Position numbers and translations under genes: made by a program | Notes under the pieces: generated by a model | The model's database searches: none | What the model was told of the DNA's origin: nothing | What the model saw: only the letters and a program-made list of their open reading frames with translations | Source: Rhodobacterales bacterium | GTDB lineage: Bacteria > Pseudomonadota > Alphaproteobacteria > Rhodobacterales > Rhodobacteraceae | Length of the DNA stretch: 7,303 bases | Assembly (NCBI GenBank): GCA_013298675.1 | Contig: JAAFIJ010000136.1 | Span: forward strand, 1 to 7,303 | Direction of reading: 5' to 3' | Part shown: one piece after another, positions 1-6,337 of the stretch | Position numbering within the stretch: the first letter of the stretch is position 1 | How the letters are laid out: each line of letters starts with the position of its first letter

Positions 1-1054
1 CCACGCTGCCCAGCTCTGGTTGGGTAAAGACGGCCGAAGCGATCAATTTATGTTCAAACTTCGTTGGCACGCCCCGGAAAACAGTATCCGCGAATGCGTG
101 GCCCTCGCGGATCGCAACTGGCGTCAGGTTGACGCGGTCGGTCACGTCGCCCACCGCAAAAATCGATGGGACAGCGGTCTGCGACCACTCATCAACCTTG
201 ATCTCGCCTTTCGCACCAAGCCTTACGCCCAAAGCCTCAAGCCCCATGCCCGCCGCATTGGGCAATCGGCCAGTCGCATAAAGCACCAGATCAAATTCTT
301 GCGTTGTTCCATCTGTCGCTGTGGCCTGAATTCCGCCAGCCGTCCGGGATAATCGCTGTACATCCGTACCGCAACGAATATCAATGCCCGACGCTTGCAT
401 TGCCGCGGCGACATGGCCGCGCGCCTCATCGTCAAACCCGCGCAAAAAATGTGTGCCGCGATAATACTGGGTCACCTGCACACCAAGGCCGTTCAGAATG
501 CCTGCAAACTCTGACGCGATGTAACCACCGCCTACCACCAAGGCGCGGCGTGGTAAGGCATCAAGATGAAACATCTCATTCGATGTAACGGCAAGATCAG
601 ATCCCGGAAAATCGGGCACATAGGGCCGACCTCCTGTTGCGATCAAGATATGCTTTGCGCGGAACACCTTTCCGCTGGCGAGTTGGACGCTGTGTGCGTC
701 TTTGACCACGGCCCGCTCATCAAAAACCTCAACGCCCGCGTTCTTCAGCGTGTTGCGATAGGCGGATTCCAATCGCTGCAATTCAGACTCAAGTTGTCGG
801 CGAAACTGCAGCCAGTCAAAACCGCCCAGGGTCGCACTCCACCCATAGGCTTGCGCTTGGGCCACGTCACTCGGAAACCCAGAGGCATAAACCATCAGCT
901 TTTTCGGCACGCAGCCGCGGATCACACAAGTGCCGCCCATGCGGCTTTCTTCGGCCAAGCCGACCTTTGCGCCCCCTTCGGCTGCGGCAATACGTGCTGC
1001 ACGCACCCCGCCAGAGCCACCACCGATGACAAAAAGGTCGAAATCAAACGCCAA
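1..1054 (-). CDS. gor: Glutathione-disulfide reductase (partial, C-terminus outside window)
   Basis: This flavoenzyme reduces glutathione disulfide to two glutathiones using NADPH, in the cytoplasm. The first 351 codons are visible; family members have about 450, so the dimerisation domain with the catalytic His-Glu pair lies off the left edge. Visible motifs are the FAD Rossmann loop GGGSGG (residues 11-16), the redox disulfide GGTCVIRGC (C43 and C48, matching C42/C47 of E. coli Gor), ATGG (139-142), a second Rossmann loop GGGYIASEFA (175-184), and the second FAD motif AVGDVT near 300-305. R199 and R205 match the arginines that give E. coli Gor its NADPH preference, which argues for Gor over NADH-using lipoamide dehydrogenase. 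I chose the TTG at 1054 because it gives the family-like start MAFDFDLFVIGGG and has a GGGGGA ribosome binding site 6 nt upstream. An earlier in-frame TTG at 1060 overlaps the rpiA stop. It starts 2 bp after rpiA ends, so the two are very likely cotranscribed. Confidence 0.96.
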   Translation of the reverse strand, partial: MAFDFDLFVIGGGSGGVRAARIAAAEGGAKVGLAEESRMGGTCVIRGCVPKKLMVYASGFPSDVAQAQAYGWSATLGGFDWLQFRRQLESELQRLESAYRNTLKNAGVEVFDERAVVKDAHSVQLASGKVFRAKHILIATGGRPYVPDFPGSDLAVTSNEMFHLDALPRRALVVGGGYIASEFAGILNGLGVQVTQYYRGTHFLRGFDDEARGHVAAAMQASGIDIRCGTDVQRLSRTAGGIQATATDGTTQEFDLVLYATGRLPNAAGMGLEALGVRLGAKGEIKVDEWSQTAVPSIFAVGDVTDRVNLTPVAIREGHAFADTVFRGVPTKFEHKLIASAVFTQPELGSV

Positions 1055-1056
1055 GA

Positions 1057-1845
1057 TCAATCCCCCAGATCGGCAAAAATATTGTCGGTCGGCTTAAAGT
1101 AGACCTGATCTTCGGCTTGCGAGCCCGCATTGATGTCACGCACCGTGACCCGTCCGTCACCATGGCCGATGACCACGATGTCACAAATATCAATGAACAA
1201 CCCATTTTCAACGACGCCCGGAATCTGGTTCAAAACCAAGGCCAGCTGACGCGGGTTGCCAATACGTTTCAGATGCAGATCAAGGATGTAATTTGCCTCG
1301 TCGGTGATCAAAGGCTTGTCAGAGTTCATCCGAATTGACGTATCGCGGTTCAAAACATCCAAGGAAACCAGCGTCTCTTCGATCAATGCTTTGGTGGTTT
1401 GCCAACCAAAGGGGATGATTTCAACAGGCAGAGGAAAGTTGCCAAGCTGACTGACTTCTTTGGCTGCATCCGCGATGACAATCATCTGGTCACTGGCCGT
1501 TGCCACGATTTTCTCTTGCAACAGGGCGGCGCCACCACCTTTGATCAAAGCCAAATTCACGTCAAATTCATCCGCCCCGTCAATGGTCAGGTCCAACCAT
1601 TTTGCGTCATCCAGCGAAGTGATCGGAATTCCCAATTGCCGCGCCAGTTCGGCAGTGCGGGTCGAGGTCGGAACCCCCACAACCTTTAGCCCCTCGTCGC
1701 GGATCCGTTCTGCCAGACAGCGCACCATCCAAGCAGCGGTCGATCCTGTTCCCAAGCCCACCTTCATTCCGCTTTCTATGAATTGCACGGCCCGCTTTGC
1801 GGCAACGAATTTGGCGGTGTCTATGGGGGAAAGTTCGGCCGGCAT
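1057..1845 (-). CDS. rpiA: Ribose-5-phosphate isomerase A
   Basis: RpiA interconverts ribose 5-phosphate and ribulose 5-phosphate in the non-oxidative pentose phosphate pathway, in the cytoplasm. The 262-residue product shows the phosphate-binding loop GLGTGSTA (30-37), TSTRTAELA (60-68), TIDGADEFD (87-95), KGGGAALLQEKI (102-113) and the VVENGLF segment. D89, D92, K102 and E111 each sit exactly eight residues after D81, D84, K94 and E103, the active-site residues of E. coli RpiA. The protein is longer than E. coli RpiA (219 residues), with a short N-terminal extension and a longer C-terminal tail ending in NIFADLGD; I believe the tail is common in roseobacters. The ATG at 1845 has GAGGAG 8 nt upstream, which supports this start. 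gor follows after 2 bp, and mntH is divergent upstream. Confidence 0.97.
   Translation of the reverse strand: MPAELSPIDTAKFVAAKRAVQFIESGMKVGLGTGSTAAWMVRCLAERIRDEGLKVVGVPTSTRTAELARQLGIPITSLDDAKWLDLTIDGADEFDVNLALIKGGGAALLQEKIVATASDQMIVIADAAKEVSQLGNFPLPVEIIPFGWQTTKALIEETLVSLDVLNRDTSIRMNSDKPLITDEANYILDLHLKRIGNPRQLALVLNQIPGVVENGLFIDICDIVVIGHGDGRVTVRDINAGSQAEDQVYFKPTDNIFADLGD
1061..1066 (-). promoter_or_regulatory. Ribosome binding site for gor, inside the end of rpiA
   Basis: On the minus strand this reads GGGGGA, 6 nt before the TTG at 1054. It lies within the last codons of rpiA. The spacing favours the TTG at 1054 over the one at 1060, which would lie directly against the site. Its position suggests that ribosomes finishing rpiA may help initiate gor. 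Confidence 0.55.
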
Positions 1846-1924
1846 GCTCGGGTCTCCTCATGTGTATGGCTGCGCTTATAGGCAATCTGTCCAAGCGGGG
1901 CGAGAGGCAATAATGGCGCTTTTG

Positions 1925-1954
1925 CCGATAAGCACTTGTTTCACGCCCCGTCAA
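1925..1954 (-). promoter_or_regulatory. Possible sigma-70-type promoter for rpiA-gor
   Basis: On the minus strand, TTGACG (1954-1949) is followed after 18 bp by TATCGG (1930-1925). The -35 matches the consensus at five of six positions, but the -10 at only three. It would give a leader of about 70 nt before rpiA. This is the best pair I could find by eye in the spacer, and it is weak. Confidence 0.25.
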
Positions 1955-1966
1955 AGTGGATCGGGG

Positions 1967-1996
1967 TTGACAGTGCGAGAGATCAAACTCTAAATG
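1967..1996 (+). promoter_or_regulatory. Likely mntH promoter
   Basis: A perfect -35 hexamer TTGACA (1967-1972) is followed after 18 bp by TAAATG (1991-1996), a weak -10. Transcription would start near 2003, about 28 nt before the GTG of mntH. The -10 overlaps the left arm of the palindrome at 1993-2011, which fits repression by blocking RNA polymerase. The -35 is convincing; the -10 is an inference from spacing. Confidence 0.5.
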
Positions 1997-2011
1997 CGAA
2001 TAATTCTCATT
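1993..2011 (+). promoter_or_regulatory. Fur-family operator (probable Mur box) before mntH
   Basis: AATGCGAATAATTCTCATT is a 9-1-9 palindrome around the A at 2002, with one mismatched pair (C1997 against T2007). This size, AT-rich core and symmetry are typical of Fur-superfamily operators. In alphaproteobacteria the Fur-like protein Mur acts as a manganese-responsive repressor of mntH and sitABCD, so Mur with Mn2+ is the most likely ligand. The site overlaps the predicted -10 and start point. Irr or another Fur-type regulator cannot be excluded from the sequence. Confidence 0.72.
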
Positions 2012-2030
2012 AACAAAGACGGACCTGCCG

Positions 2031-3404
2031 GTGACAAGCCCACAAACGCGCCCAGACACCACCTCCCCAAAGCGCCAAGCCGAAGGATTGTCCTTGGGAA
2101 AATGGAAGCTGGCGCGGGGCGAGGCTGCGTTAAGTGACGTTCACCGCACAATTTCAGTTCCGCAGGTAGGTTGGCGCAAGGCGGCTGCGTTTTTCGGTCC
2201 CGGATATATGGTCGCCGTCGGTTATATGGACCCAGGGAACTGGGCGACCTCCATCGCTGGGGGGTCAACCTTTGGCTATGCCCTGCTGGTGGTGGCGCTG
2301 GTGTCCAATATCATGGCGATTGTGCTGCAGTCCCTTTGTGCCCGCCTTGCCATTGCATCCGGCCGCGATTTGGCCCAGGCCTGTCGTGACGCCTTTCCGA
2401 GGTGGGTATCGTTTCCGCTGTGGATCATGGCCGAAATCGCCATCATTGCCACAGATATTGCCGAGGTGATTGGCACTGCGATCGGTCTGAACTTGCTCTT
2501 TGGCATTCCGCTGGAACTTGGGGTCATCATAACCGCGCTTGATGTGTTCTTGATCCTGTGGCTGCAAACCAAAGGGTTTCGCTGGCTTGAGGCGTTCATC
2601 ATTACCCTGTTGGGGGTGATTGCGGTCAGTTTCGGCATTCAGATCCTGCTGGCCGACCCGAATTGGGGTGATGTGATCCGCGGTTTCGCGCCAACGGTCG
2701 AAATCGTGAAGAACCCGCAAATGCTATACCTTGCCTTGGGCATTCTGGGGGCGACGGTGATGCCGCATAACCTTTATTTGCATTCGGCCATCGTTCAGAC
2801 GCGCGCCTACGGGGATAGCTTGGCTGAAAAGCGTCAAGCGCTGCGTTATGCGACAATCGACAGCACCATCGCTTTGATGTTCGCGCTGTTGATCAATTGT
2901 TCAATCTTGATCCTCGCCGCTTCAACCTTTTATGCAACCGGGCGCACAGAGATTGCCGAACTTGCCGACGCGCATCAATTGATGGGCCCCCTTTTGGGCG
3001 CAAGCTATGCGCCGATGTTGTTTGCGGTGGCGCTTTTGGCCTGCGGGTTGAATTCAACTGTGACGGCCACGCTGGCGGGTCAGGCGGTCATGGAGGGCTT
3101 TTTGCAAATGCGCCTGCCGCCATGGCTTCGTCGTCTTGTGACCCGAGGCATTGCAATTATCCCCGCAGCGGGCGTGACGATCTTTTACGGCACACAAGGC
3201 ACGGGCGAGTTGTTGATCCTGACCCAAGTGGTGCTGTCGCTGCAGTTGTCCTTCGCAGTCGTGCCTTTGGTGATGTTCACCACCAGTCGCGCGAAAATGG
3301 GCGATATGGTCGCACCGACATGGCTAAGTGTCTTTGCCATTTGCATTGCAGCGGTCATCATTGCGTTGAACCTAAAGCTGCTGTTGGATTTTGTGGCGAG
3401 TTAG
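2031..3404 (+). CDS. mntH: Nramp-family manganese/divalent metal transporter MntH
   Basis: MntH is an inner-membrane, proton-coupled importer of Mn2+ (and to a lesser degree Fe2+). The 457-residue protein has the LeuT-like Nramp core of about 11 membrane helices. The unwound helix 1 carries DPGN (67-70) and helix 6 carries MPHN (244-247) with A241 upstream. D67, N70, M244 and A241 are the expected metal-binding positions. Also diagnostic are TDIAEVIGTAIGLN (141-154) and the Nramp signature near 339-357, including AGQAVMEGF. A hydrophilic N-terminal tail of about 45 residues precedes helix 1. The GTG at 2031 is the first usual start after an in-frame stop at 2001; its ribosome binding site (GGAC near 2021) is weak, so a start at a later TTG within the tail is possible. 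A Mur-like box upstream predicts repression when manganese is plentiful. It is the only gene on its strand here and converges on the EF-hand gene. Confidence 0.95.
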   Translation: MTSPQTRPDTTSPKRQAEGLSLGKWKLARGEAALSDVHRTISVPQVGWRKAAAFFGPGYMVAVGYMDPGNWATSIAGGSTFGYALLVVALVSNIMAIVLQSLCARLAIASGRDLAQACRDAFPRWVSFPLWIMAEIAIIATDIAEVIGTAIGLNLLFGIPLELGVIITALDVFLILWLQTKGFRWLEAFIITLLGVIAVSFGIQILLADPNWGDVIRGFAPTVEIVKNPQMLYLALGILGATVMPHNLYLHSAIVQTRAYGDSLAEKRQALRYATIDSTIALMFALLINCSILILAASTFYATGRTEIAELADAHQLMGPLLGASYAPMLFAVALLACGLNSTVTATLAGQAVMEGFLQMRLPPWLRRLVTRGIAIIPAAGVTIFYGTQGTGELLILTQVVLSLQLSFAVVPLVMFTTSRAKMGDMVAPTWLSVFAICIAAVIIALNLKLLLDFVAS

Positions 3405-3422
3405 CGCAGGCCGACCCAAGAA

Positions 3423-3971
3423 TTATCCGGCGACAGCCGTCACCCCTGCGGCCACTTCTTCCAAGGTCACAAAGCCGTTGGCGTTTTGATCCAACAGCAG
3501 GATCCACAAGGCCGCTGCTTCGTCCCTAGGATCAAACCTTGCCAACGCATCAATCTGGCCCAGCGCCATCGCTTCTGGCATAGTGACCGTGTCGTTGTTG
3601 TCGGTATCAGCGCGGGCGAACAATGCCATGATCTGACCGCGTTTATCGGCGGCGGCCGCTGCCGCGAGCATGGTTACCTCTGACAGTGCTGCTGCGCCGT
3701 CACCATCAATATCCGCCTGTAGCAAGGGCTGCATCGCATAAACCCGCGCCGCCGCACGCTCCATCGCCACAAAATTCTGGACGCCGCGTTTATCGACGCC
3801 TTCAGGCCCACCGTAACCAAAGATCAGCTTGGCCGCGTCGCCAAGAAACTGTTCAGGGTTTGACCGCATCGCTTTTTGCATCGCATTCGGCAAATCAGCG
3901 CCCAGTGCAGGATTTACCCAAAGCCCGCCGCAAAGAAACACCAGCGCTGCCAGATCTTCTATTCGCCGCAT
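3423..3971 (-). CDS. Exported EF-hand calcium-binding protein
   Basis: This 182-residue protein begins with a probable signal peptide: a short charged start (MRRIED), a hydrophobic run over about residues 7-20, and a plausible cleavage site after A25 (PALGA|DLP). The mature part has three 12-residue EF-hand loops with acidic residues in the coordinating positions and Glu at position 12: DIDGDGAAALSE (87-98), DTDNNDTVTMPE (122-133) and DQNANGFVTLEE (161-172). A fourth loop is not recognisable; residues around 147-151 (DPRDE) could be a remnant. An alanine-rich helix (about 102-108) lies between loops 1 and 2. It probably binds Ca2+ in the periplasm or outside the cell; its partner and role are unknown. 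The ATG at 3971 has GAGG 8 nt upstream. The stop lies 18 bp from the convergent mntH stop. EF-hand proteins of this kind are common in roseobacters, but I cannot name a characterised homologue. Confidence 0.88.
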   Translation of the reverse strand: MRRIEDLAALVFLCGGLWVNPALGADLPNAMQKAMRSNPEQFLGDAAKLIFGYGGPEGVDKRGVQNFVAMERAAARVYAMQPLLQADIDGDGAAALSEVTMLAAAAAADKRGQIMALFARADTDNNDTVTMPEAMALGQIDALARFDPRDEAAALWILLLDQNANGFVTLEEVAAGVTAVAG

Positions 3972-4031
3972 ATTAAAACCTCATCTCAAAGTTTCCTTAG
4001 TCTTGCCGTTCATAGTTAAGAATTGGTGAAA

Positions 4032-4059
4032 GAAAGGCGTGCAGAGAAAGGTTTGCAGA
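4032..4059 (+). repeat. Imperfect tandem duplication of a 14-mer
   Basis: GAAAGGCGTGCAGA (4032-4045) is followed at once by GAAAGGTTTGCAGA (4046-4059), with 12 of 14 bases identical. It lies about 60 bp upstream of the EF-hand start and about 185 bp upstream of the GST start. Two in-phase copies 14 bp apart could be a pair of regulator sites or just a small slippage duplication. Confidence 0.6.
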
Positions 4060-4190
4060 TTGCTGAGGAAGGGGACAAGCCAGTGACCCACAGAGGCGGG
4101 CCATCAGGCTTTCACGCCCGACTCACACGCTTTGCCGCGCAGAACATAGATTAGATGTGGGTCTTGAGCATGAAGTGTCGTATTTTGCCT

Positions 4191-4207
4191 TTCACCGCAA
4201 AGGTGAA
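4191..4207. repeat. Inverted repeat upstream of the GST gene
   Basis: TTCACC (4191-4196) and GGTGAA (4202-4207) form a perfect 6-bp inverted repeat around GCAAA, ending 35 bp before the GST start codon. It could be an operator or a small leader hairpin. There is no T-tract after it, so it is not an intrinsic terminator. Confidence 0.5.
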
Positions 4208-4242
4208 CCTCAGATACTGCCTGAAAGAATGAAAGGTCTGGC

Positions 4243-4908
4243 ATGTATACTATCCATTATACCCCCGACACCGCATCCATGGTGGTTCGCATCGTGCTGA
4301 CCGAACTGGGTGTGCCTGCCAAACACCAGTTGATCGACCGCGAGGCAGGTATGCTTGACACGCCGGCCTACCGCGCGATGAATCCGCTGGGTCAGGTTCC
4401 AGCTTTTGAAACCCCTGATGGCCCGATGTTTGAGACGGCTGCAATCTTGTTGTACCTTGCCGACAAGCATAACGCCCTCGCCCCTGCTGTGACGTCCGCG
4501 CAGCGCGCGGCCTTTCTGAAATGGTACTTCTTCATTTCGTTTAACATTCATCCAACTCTGATGCAGCTGTTCTACCCCGAACGCGTTGCTGGCGCTGATC
4601 ACGTGGCCCCTGTTGTCGCAGCGGCCCGAGAGCGGATGGCAACTTATCTTTCCATTTTCGACGCGATGGTCGCAGCCGAGAAGCCAAATTGGTTTTCGCC
4701 CAACGAACCCTCGATCATGGGTCATTGCATCGGTATGTTGATGCGGTGGCTTGCGGTTTATGGGCCCGGTCACCACACCTATTTTGACTTGCGCGACTAT
4801 CGTGCAATCGGCCCTGTTCTGGCGATGCACGAAATGCGCCCTGCGGCGCAGAAGATTGCGCAGTTCGAAGAATTGGGTGCCATGCCATATACCAACCCGG
4901 TCTCTTGA
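4243..4908 (+). CDS. Glutathione S-transferase family protein
   Basis: This 221-residue cytosolic protein has the two-domain GST layout: a thioredoxin-fold N-terminal domain (about 1-77) and an all-helical C-terminal domain. The N-domain shows NPLGQVPAFETPDG (47-60) with the cis-proline P53, and the glutathione-contacting FETAAILLYLADKH (63-76). The start IHYTPDTASMVVRIVLTELG resembles beta-class bacterial GSTs (YSPGACS), but the catalytic Cys position aligns with A11; S12 aligns with the following Ser. The helix-6 capping motif, usually S/T-x-x-D, reads SIMG (157-160), so its Asp is lost. It could therefore conjugate glutathione weakly or mainly bind ligands; the substrate is unknown. The ATG at 4243 has AAAGG 6 nt upstream and gives a full-length fold. 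sdaA follows after 46 bp on the same strand, so cotranscription is possible. Confidence 0.88.
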   Translation: MYTIHYTPDTASMVVRIVLTELGVPAKHQLIDREAGMLDTPAYRAMNPLGQVPAFETPDGPMFETAAILLYLADKHNALAPAVTSAQRAAFLKWYFFISFNIHPTLMQLFYPERVAGADHVAPVVAAARERMATYLSIFDAMVAAEKPNWFSPNEPSIMGHCIGMLMRWLAVYGPGHHTYFDLRDYRAIGPVLAMHEMRPAAQKIAQFEELGAMPYTNPVS

Positions 4909-4954
4909 AGCACCCTCAACACCTGACTTTGGCCTTTTGACCAGAAAGCTGAAT

Positions 4955-6334
4955 ATGTTCCTCTCCGTCTTCGATATGTTCAAAGTGGGTGTTGGCCCTT
5001 CATCGTCGCACACAATGGGCCCGATGGTTGCCGCTGCACGGTTCTTGGAAACCCTGCGGAATTCACCGTTTCACCCAAAAGGCCTGCGCGCATCGCTGCA
5101 TGGGTCATTGGCCTTTACCGGGGTTGGTCATGCCACGGACCGCGCCACGATCCTTGGTCTCGCGGGGTTCCATCCAGCAACCTATGATGCTGTCAAGGCC
5201 GAAGCAGTCTTGGCCGAGATCGCCCAGACCCATATGATCAGCGCCCCCGGCCTGCCGCCATTGGCGTTTGACCCAAAAAAGGACCTGACCTTTGATTATG
5301 GGCCAAACCTGCCCGGCCATGCCAATGGAATGATTCTTAAGGCGACCGATGCGCAGGGTGACGTCATCTTGCAGGAAACCTATTATTCCATCGGTGGCGG
5401 GTTTGTTTTGACAGCGGATGAATTGGCCGACGCAGGTGGTTCGAAAACACGCGCCCGCGCTGATGTGCCCTATCCGTTCGAAACCGCCGATGAAATGATG
5501 GCGATGGCCGCCTCTTCGGGTTTGAGCATCGCGCAAATGAAACGTGCGAACGAGCTAAAGTTTCGTACCTCGGCCCAGATCGACCAAGGCATCGATCAGC
5601 TTTGGCAGGTGATGAATAACTGTATCAACCGTGGGATCAGCACCGAAGGCATTCTTCCGGGCGGCCTGTTTGTCCGCAGACGCGCCAAGGGTATCTATGA
5701 CGCCTTGATGGCAGAGCGCGGTCTGAACATGACCGCCCCCCACACGATTAACGACTATATGATCACCTATGCCATGGCGGTGAATGAGGAAAACGCAGCC
5801 GGTGGGCAGGTTGTGACCGCGCCGACCAATGGGGCCGCCGGGGTGTTACCTGCTGTGATCCGATATTGGCTAGACCACGTGCCGGATGCGTCTGTCTCGC
5901 GGATTGAAGAGTTTTTGTTGACGGCCGCCGCCGTGGGCGGCCTTTGCAAACACAACGCTTCTATCTCGGGCGCGGAATGCGGCTGTCAGGCAGAGGTGGG
6001 GTCGGCTGCGGCGATGTCAGCCGCGGGCCTGTGTGCCGTCATGGGCGGTACGATCAAACAGGTTGAAAACGCCGCAGAGATTGCCTTGGAGCATCACCTT
6101 GGCATGACCTGCGACCCTGTGAAAGGTCTTGTGCAAGTGCCCTGCATCGAGAGAAATGGTCTTGGCGCGATAAAGGCGATCTCGGCGGCAAGCCTAGCCT
6201 TGCGCGGCGACGGCGACCATTTGGTCAGTCTGGATGTCTGCATCGAGACAATGCGGCAAACCGGGCATGACATGCATGAGAAATACAAGGAAACGTCGCT
6301 TGGCGGTTTGGCAGTGAACGTTCCCAACTGTTAA
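4955..6334 (+). CDS. sdaA: L-serine dehydratase (L-serine ammonia-lyase), iron-sulfur, single chain
   Basis: SdaA deaminates L-serine to pyruvate and ammonia in the cytoplasm, using a [4Fe-4S] cluster instead of PLP. The 459-residue protein joins both domains in one chain: the beta domain starts with MFLSVFDMFKVGVGPSSSHT and the catalytic alpha domain spans roughly 185-459. C344 (in ECGCQAEVGS), C386 (in MTCDPVKG) and C397 (in QVPCIERN) each sit one residue after C343, C385 and C396 of Legionella pneumophila L-serine dehydratase, its cluster ligands. The very last residue, C459, matches C458, the tail cysteine that enters the active site as fourth ligand and is displaced by substrate. The same open frame extends back to 4751 inside the GST gene, but the ATG at 4955 gives the conserved N-terminus and sits outside GST. 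Its ribosome binding site (AGAAAG) is poor. It ends 3 bp from the convergent sulfotransferase-like gene. Confidence 0.96.
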   Translation: MFLSVFDMFKVGVGPSSSHTMGPMVAAARFLETLRNSPFHPKGLRASLHGSLAFTGVGHATDRATILGLAGFHPATYDAVKAEAVLAEIAQTHMISAPGLPPLAFDPKKDLTFDYGPNLPGHANGMILKATDAQGDVILQETYYSIGGGFVLTADELADAGGSKTRARADVPYPFETADEMMAMAASSGLSIAQMKRANELKFRTSAQIDQGIDQLWQVMNNCINRGISTEGILPGGLFVRRRAKGIYDALMAERGLNMTAPHTINDYMITYAMAVNEENAAGGQVVTAPTNGAAGVLPAVIRYWLDHVPDASVSRIEEFLLTAAAVGGLCKHNASISGAECGCQAEVGSAAAMSAAGLCAVMGGTIKQVENAAEIALEHHLGMTCDPVKGLVQVPCIERNGLGAIKAISAASLALRGDGDHLVSLDVCIETMRQTGHDMHEKYKETSLGGLAVNVPNC

Positions 6335-6337
6335 AGT

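Larger units (their letters stand above)
3972..4242. other. Divergent intergenic region between EF-hand gene and GST
   Basis: This 271 bp spacer must hold the promoters of both flanking genes. I could not find a convincing -35/-10 pair on either strand by eye. It holds an imperfect tandem 14-mer (4032-4059), an inverted repeat (4191-4207), a possible 20-codon leader ORF (4170-4232), and the ribosome binding sites of both genes (GAGG for the EF-hand gene, AAAGG 6 nt before the GST ATG). No tRNA or known riboswitch was recognised. Confidence 0.6.

Noticed and set aside
566..1102. A 178-codon plus-strand open frame opposite gor.
   Set aside because: It is antisense to a clear Gor coding region with intact motifs and has no recognisable domain; it is a shadow of high-GC codon use.
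1896..1950. Inverted repeat CGGGGCG ... CGCCCCG in the rpiA-mntH spacer.
   Set aside because: The arms are 7 bp of pure G/C with a 41-bp loop, which is likely by chance in this base composition and has no clear role.
3405..3450. Inverted repeat CGCAGG ... CCTGCG between mntH and the EF-hand gene, considered as a terminator.
   Set aside because: The arms are only 6 bp with a 34-bp loop, no T-tract follows on either strand, and the second arm lies in the EF-hand coding region.
2897..3529. A 210-codon plus-strand frame overlapping mntH and the EF-hand gene.
   Set aside because: It is rich in Arg, Cys and His, as expected from a shifted frame of a membrane protein gene, and has no domain. mntH occupies the same DNA with conserved Nramp motifs.
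4751..4954. N-terminal extension of the sdaA reading frame by 68 codons back into the GST gene.
   Set aside because: The extension is out of frame within a well-supported GST coding region, and SdaA homologues begin at the MFLSVFDMFK segment. The frame is simply open by chance.
4210..5013. A 267-codon minus-strand frame across GST and the start of sdaA.
   Set aside because: It is antisense to two well-supported genes, and its composition has no family match that I recognise.
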